Both the position numbers and the translations under genes were made by a program. Below, one piece after another: positions 60,709 to 64,000 of a stretch of 64,000 bases of DNA (position 1 is its first letter; each line of letters opens with the position of its first letter). The stretch is from assembly GCF_016765635.1 (NCBI RefSeq), contig NZ_JAESVD010000009.1, positions 175,979-239,978 of the forward strand. The letters run 5' to 3'. This DNA comes from Shewanella schlegeliana. GTDB taxonomy: Bacteria > Pseudomonadota > Gammaproteobacteria > Enterobacterales > Shewanellaceae. Below the pieces are notes generated by a model. It had not been told where the DNA came from. It did not search any database and saw only the letters and a program-made list of their open reading frames with translations.

Positions 60709-61254
60709 ATGAACTCCCCCAAAAAGAACGGCAACAAAACACTTATCCTATTATTACTGGCCTTTATCCTACCTGTGGTCGCTGCCAAGCTTGTCCTCAG
60801 TTTCGACCTGTATAATGGTGGCGCAACTAATCAGGGGCAACTGCTGGCTACTGATGTTAGTTACCAAAGCCTTAAAATGGACAATCCCAAGCCCCACGAA
60901 TGGCAGCTGGTTTATCTCCTACCCCGTCATTGCAATGCCGTTTGCCAAGACCGACTCTATATTTTACAGCAGAGTCATACTGCGCTGGGGCGTAATCAAA
61001 ATCGAGTCCATACAATAGTGATGGTTGACGAACACAGCGACACATCGGCGCTAGCGGACTTTAACGTTATTACCGCTACGCCCTCACAGCAGCTCAGCCA
61101 AATGCTAGATCAGCAGCAACTTGTCATTATCGATCCACTCGGCAGCTTAGTAATGAGCTATCCAGTTGCGGAAGGTCATCAAGCGCAGATTATGCAGGGA
61201 AAAGCCTTAGTCTCCGACCTTCGAAAGCTTCTTAAGCTGTCGCGGATTGGCTAA
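60709..61254 (+). CDS. Thioredoxin-fold membrane protein of the oxidase cluster
   Basis: 181 residues: one N-terminal membrane anchor (~12-30), then a periplasmic domain with HCNAVC, a CxxxC pair at the place where SCO proteins bind copper, followed by RLYILQQSHTALGR and DPLGSLVMSYP. It looks like a diverged SCO-like protein without the usual Pro after the second Cys. Conserved position before ctaA suggests a role in copper or haem delivery. The family name is not known to me. Confidence 0.75.
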   Translation: MNSPKKNGNKTLILLLLAFILPVVAAKLVLSFDLYNGGATNQGQLLATDVSYQSLKMDNPKPHEWQLVYLLPRHCNAVCQDRLYILQQSHTALGRNQNRVHTIVMVDEHSDTSALADFNVITATPSQQLSQMLDQQQLVIIDPLGSLVMSYPVAEGHQAQIMQGKALVSDLRKLLKLSRIG

Positions 61255-61263
61255 GGAGACTTT

Positions 61264-62253
61264 TTGAATATACTGATTAAGTCGATACTAAAGATAACCT
61301 TAGTTTTTACCTTATGTGTAATTATGATGGGGGCTTACACTCGCCTATCTGATGCGGGTCTTGGTTGTCCAGACTGGCCTGGATGTTATGGCTTACTTAA
61401 AGTGCCCACTGCAGAGCACGAATTGAATCAAGTTAAGCAGGCCTTTCCTGAGCATATGGTGGAGACAGAGAAAGCCTGGCTTGAGATGATCCACCGCTAT
61501 ATTGCAGGCACCTTAGGCTTACTGGTTTTGCTAATTTTAGTGCTCAGCCTTAAAACTCGTGACGCCCCAAAGAAGTTACCCTTGTTTATCGCAGCGCTTA
61601 TCATCTTTCAAGCGGCACTGGGCATGTGGACCGTCACTATGAAGCTGATGCCCATTATCGTCATGGCCCATTTGCTCGGTGGCTTCGCACTGTTCTCACT
61701 ACTTTTACTACTCTATCTACGCAATAAACCATTGCGTATTCCAGGTGGCGACCTACCTGCGCGCAAACTCGCTGGCTTTGCCGCCATTTGTATTGGTGTG
61801 CTGCTACTGCAAATTATATTGGGTGGCTGGACCTCATCAAACTATGCGGCACTGGCTTGCACATCTTTGCCTTTTTGTGAGGGAAACTGGGTAGATAACT
61901 TAAACTTTGCTAAAGCCTTCTCCCCCTTCCAAGGGGATCACGCAAGCTTTGAGTTTGGGGTATTAGATTACCCCGCGAGAATGACCATCCATGTGGCGCA
62001 TCGCGTGGGAGCTATCATCACTAGTATCATGTTGTTATATCTAGCTTTTAAACTCATTCGAACCGCAAAATCCAGCACGATACGCAATGCCGCTTGGCTG
62101 CTTGCCACACTAGTTGTCGTTCAAGTGATACTTGGGATCTCAAATGTTGTGCTGCACCTTCCCCTAAGTATCGCCGTATCCCATAACGCTGGTGCAGCCT
62201 TATTGTTACTGACCTTAGTGTTTATCAACTACGCCCTATGGCGCAAAGCATAG
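61264..62253 (+). CDS. ctaA: CtaA, haem A synthase
   Basis: 329 residues with eight membrane segments in two repeats. Seen: YTRLSDAGLGCPDWPGCYG at the start and the His in WLEMIHRYIAG, then HLLGGF and the second-half HVAHRVGA and VSHNAGAA. Oxidises haem O to haem A. The start is TTG 61264 with AAGGAG six bases upstream. Confidence 0.95.
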   Translation: MNILIKSILKITLVFTLCVIMMGAYTRLSDAGLGCPDWPGCYGLLKVPTAEHELNQVKQAFPEHMVETEKAWLEMIHRYIAGTLGLLVLLILVLSLKTRDAPKKLPLFIAALIIFQAALGMWTVTMKLMPIIVMAHLLGGFALFSLLLLLYLRNKPLRIPGGDLPARKLAGFAAICIGVLLLQIILGGWTSSNYAALACTSLPFCEGNWVDNLNFAKAFSPFQGDHASFEFGVLDYPARMTIHVAHRVGAIITSIMLLYLAFKLIRTAKSSTIRNAAWLLATLVVVQVILGISNVVLHLPLSIAVSHNAGAALLLLTLVFINYALWRKA

Positions 62254-62266
62254 CGAGGTGTCACTT

Positions 62267-63172
62267 ATGCCAAAACCCATCGCACTTTCAACCACAACCT
62301 CAACGGCACAGGTCCAATGGCGAGCCTATTATGAGATGACCAAACCTAAGGTCGTAGCACTAATGCTACTCACTGTATTGGTGGGTATGTGCTTGGCCGT
62401 TCCAGGTATCGTACCAGTGCAGCCCTTAATTGCAGGCATGGCAGGAATAGGCATGATGGCGGGATCTGCCGCCGCCTTTAATCATCTGATCGATCGCCGT
62501 ATCGATGGCTTAATGGCACGAACCTATAACCGTCCATTACCTAAAGGACGGGTGTCGATTGCTAAAGCTGCTACATTTGCCTCTTTGCTCGGGACGCTGG
62601 GTTTTGCGATCCTCTACACCTTAGTCAATCCGCTCACCGCATGGCTTACGTTTGCTAGCTTAATTGGTTATGCCGTTATCTATACCGCCTACTTAAAACG
62701 AGCGACACCGCAAAATATCGTTGTTGGAGGCTTGGCCGGGGCTATGCCCCCTTTACTTGGCTGGACGGCTGTAACCGGAGAGTTCCATGGAAATGCATTG
62801 CTACTAGTGATCATCATCTTTGCTTGGACGCCTCCACATTTTTGGGCATTAGCTATTCATCGCAAAGCTGAATATGCCAAGGTCGATATCCCTATGTTAC
62901 CCGTCACCCATGGCGTTGAATTCACAAAGACCTGTATCTTTCTCTACACAGTGCTACTCGCTATCGCTTGCTTGCTACCAGTCTTAGTTGGTATGTGTGG
63001 CCCCCTCTACCTCATTAGCTCTACACTGCTCAGCACAGGCTTTATCTATAAGGCCTGGCAGCTAAAATTCCATGAACAACAAGGTATGGCAATGAAATTA
63101 TTTAAATTTTCCATCTATCACCTTATGCTGCTGTTTATTGCGCTGCTAGTCGATCATTACTTGTGGGCTTAA
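62267..63172 (+). CDS. cyoE: CyoE/CtaB, haem O synthase (protohaem IX farnesyltransferase)
   Basis: 301 residues from ATG 62267 (GAGG eight bases upstream). Seven to nine membrane segments with the UbiA-family motifs FNHLIDRRIDGLMART and the second Asp-rich site in HRKAEYAKVDIPMLP. Adds a farnesyl group to protohaem, providing the substrate of CtaA. It is 13 bp after ctaA. Confidence 0.95.
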   Translation: MPKPIALSTTTSTAQVQWRAYYEMTKPKVVALMLLTVLVGMCLAVPGIVPVQPLIAGMAGIGMMAGSAAAFNHLIDRRIDGLMARTYNRPLPKGRVSIAKAATFASLLGTLGFAILYTLVNPLTAWLTFASLIGYAVIYTAYLKRATPQNIVVGGLAGAMPPLLGWTAVTGEFHGNALLLVIIIFAWTPPHFWALAIHRKAEYAKVDIPMLPVTHGVEFTKTCIFLYTVLLAIACLLPVLVGMCGPLYLISSTLLSTGFIYKAWQLKFHEQQGMAMKLFKFSIYHLMLLFIALLVDHYLWA

Positions 63173-63188
63173 CTGGGGAGAATTGATA

Positions 63189-63818
63189 ATGAAACTCTCT
63201 TGGCTCATTGCAGCCGGTTTACTCATGGCTGCGGGCGTGTATGCAAGTTTTCAGCTCAATCAAAGCAAAGCGCTAGCTCTGCAAACCAGTTTTGAATATC
63301 CCGTTCCGCAGCCCTTAGCCCCCTTTACTTTGACCGATCAACAGGGTAATAGCTTTACCAATGCCGATCTTCAGGGGAAGTGGAGTCTATTTTTTATCGG
63401 ATACACCTCCTGCCCCGATGTTTGTCCAACAACGATGGGAAAGCTCAGCTCCGCCTACCCAAAACTAAGTCAAGATACTGAACTACAAGTGGTTTTTATC
63501 TCTGTCGACCCTAAAAGAGATTCAAGGGAAATACTGGAAAGCTATATCCAGTTCTTTAATCCTGAGTTTATTGCACTAACCGGAGAGCATAGTCAGCTGT
63601 TTCCAGTGACTCGTAGTTTAGGCTTTGTTTACGCCATGATAGGAGACGATTCAGACTATCAAGTGGATCACAGCGCCTCATTCGCATTAATTTCCCCTAA
63701 AGGAGAGAAGATCGCCATTATCAAACCAAAATCAGATAGCCCAGGCAAATTACCACAAATAAAAAATAGTGACTTAGTCCATGACGTCAATGCCTTAATC
63801 ACTAAACATTCCCGCTAA
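63189..63818 (+). CDS. SCO1/SenC-family copper chaperone
   Basis: 209 residues from ATG 63189 (GGGGAG upstream). One N-terminal membrane anchor, then a thioredoxin fold with TSCPDVCPTTM (CxxxCP) and the His in YQVDHSASF that completes the copper site. It loads CuA of subunit II. Last gene of the oxidase operon. Confidence 0.94.
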   Translation: MKLSWLIAAGLLMAAGVYASFQLNQSKALALQTSFEYPVPQPLAPFTLTDQQGNSFTNADLQGKWSLFFIGYTSCPDVCPTTMGKLSSAYPKLSQDTELQVVFISVDPKRDSREILESYIQFFNPEFIALTGEHSQLFPVTRSLGFVYAMIGDDSDYQVDHSASFALISPKGEKIAIIKPKSDSPGKLPQIKNSDLVHDVNALITKHSR

Positions 63819-63833
63819 GAAGTTCCAAACGCA

Positions 63834-63864
63834 AAAAAGCCCGCTACATCGTAGCGGGCTTTTT
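63834..63864. terminator. Bidirectional terminator
   Basis: AAAAAGCCCGCTAC/GTAGCGGGCTTTTT with loop ATC. It ends both the oxidase operon and the opposing rRNA operon. Confidence 0.92.
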
Positions 63865-63875
63865 CGTGTATTTGG

Positions 63876-63994
63876 CGCCTGGAAATGACCTACTCTCACA
63901 TGGGGAGACCCCACACTACCATCGGCGATACTGTGTTTCACTTCTGAGTTCGGAATGGATTCAGGTGGGACCACAGCTCTATGGTTTCCAGACA
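63876..63994 (-). rRNA. rrf: 5S ribosomal RNA
   Basis: On the minus strand the sequence starts TGTCTGGAAACC, contains the conserved loop segments CCGAACTCAGAAGTGAAAC and GATGGTAGTGTGGGG, and ends with TTTCCAGGC, which pairs with the 5' end. About 119 nt. It is the last gene of an rRNA operon that runs in from the right. Ends are approximate to two bases. Confidence 0.95.
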
Positions 63995-64000
63995 AATTTG

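Overview
The window comes from a gammaproteobacterium of the genus Shewanella or a very close relative. The evidence is a CymA tetraheme quinol dehydrogenase (29542-30105), a CctA-type small tetraheme cytochrome (10019-10321), a caa3-type oxidase operon next to lexA-sulA, and the gammaproteobacterial orders rpoH-ftsX-ftsE-ftsY-rsmD and plsB near lexA. Non-ATG starts (TTG, GTG) with good ribosome binding sites are common here.

Layout. 1-9.8 kb holds ordinary chromosomal genes: the end of a GGDEF-EAL phosphodiesterase, a DTW-domain tRNA-modifying enzyme, an MFS exporter divergent from its LysR neighbour, a DUF885 protein, a Sel1-repeat protein, a YciC-like membrane protein, a DUF2780 protein and a TerB-like protein. 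10-13 kb is a minus-strand electron-transfer operon: a DUF2726-like membrane protein, a NrfB-type pentaheme cytochrome, a NrfC-type ferredoxin, a NrfD-type quinol oxidase subunit and a small tetraheme cytochrome. A perfect FNR-type palindrome lies upstream. Two convergent LysR paralogues follow (13.6-15.6 kb). 15.8-21 kb is menDHCE, menaquinone synthesis. 21-22.8 kb is an accessory gap holding an Abi_alpha-type gene and a dense array of hairpin elements. 22.8-28.8 kb is rpoH, ftsX, ftsE, ftsY and rsmD-yhhL. 28.8-29.45 kb is a non-coding CTAG-rich tandem repeat. cymA follows, then a CusBA-type copper/silver efflux cluster with small Cys/His/Met-rich periplasmic proteins (30.5-38 kb). 38-43.6 kb holds a lipoprotein, a VOC protein, a diguanylate cyclase, a YibH/DUF3302 pair and an AraC regulator. 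43.6-47.3 kb is mtr and plsB. 47.6-53 kb is a Lol-like ABC module with a predicted outer-membrane barrel. 53.2-63.8 kb is lexA-sulA and the complete caa3 oxidase and haem A assembly operon. The window ends in a 5S rRNA gene read leftward, the tail of an rRNA operon that begins outside the window.

How the parts fit: menDHCE makes precursors of menaquinone. CymA and the NrfBCD-like module are two ways of taking electrons from menaquinol to periplasmic cytochromes such as CctA in anaerobic respiration. The coxBA-ctaG-coxC-surf1-ctaA-cyoE-SCO operon serves aerobic respiration. The CusBA cluster protects the copper-exposed periplasm.

The parts least explained by known genes are (i) the hairpin arrays at 22.2-22.7 kb, with a distant relative at 947-1011, in which loops and linkers are conserved while the stems change by compensating substitutions; (ii) the CTAG-rich repeats at 28.8-29.4 kb; (iii) a structured intergenic stretch at 9.87-10.0 kb; (iv) a probable frameshifted small gene between sulA and coxB; and (v) the NrfBCD-like module without nrfA, led by a DUF2726-like gene. 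No CRISPR array, insertion sequence, integrase or tRNA gene was seen. All functions are inferred by reading the sequence; no database search was run.
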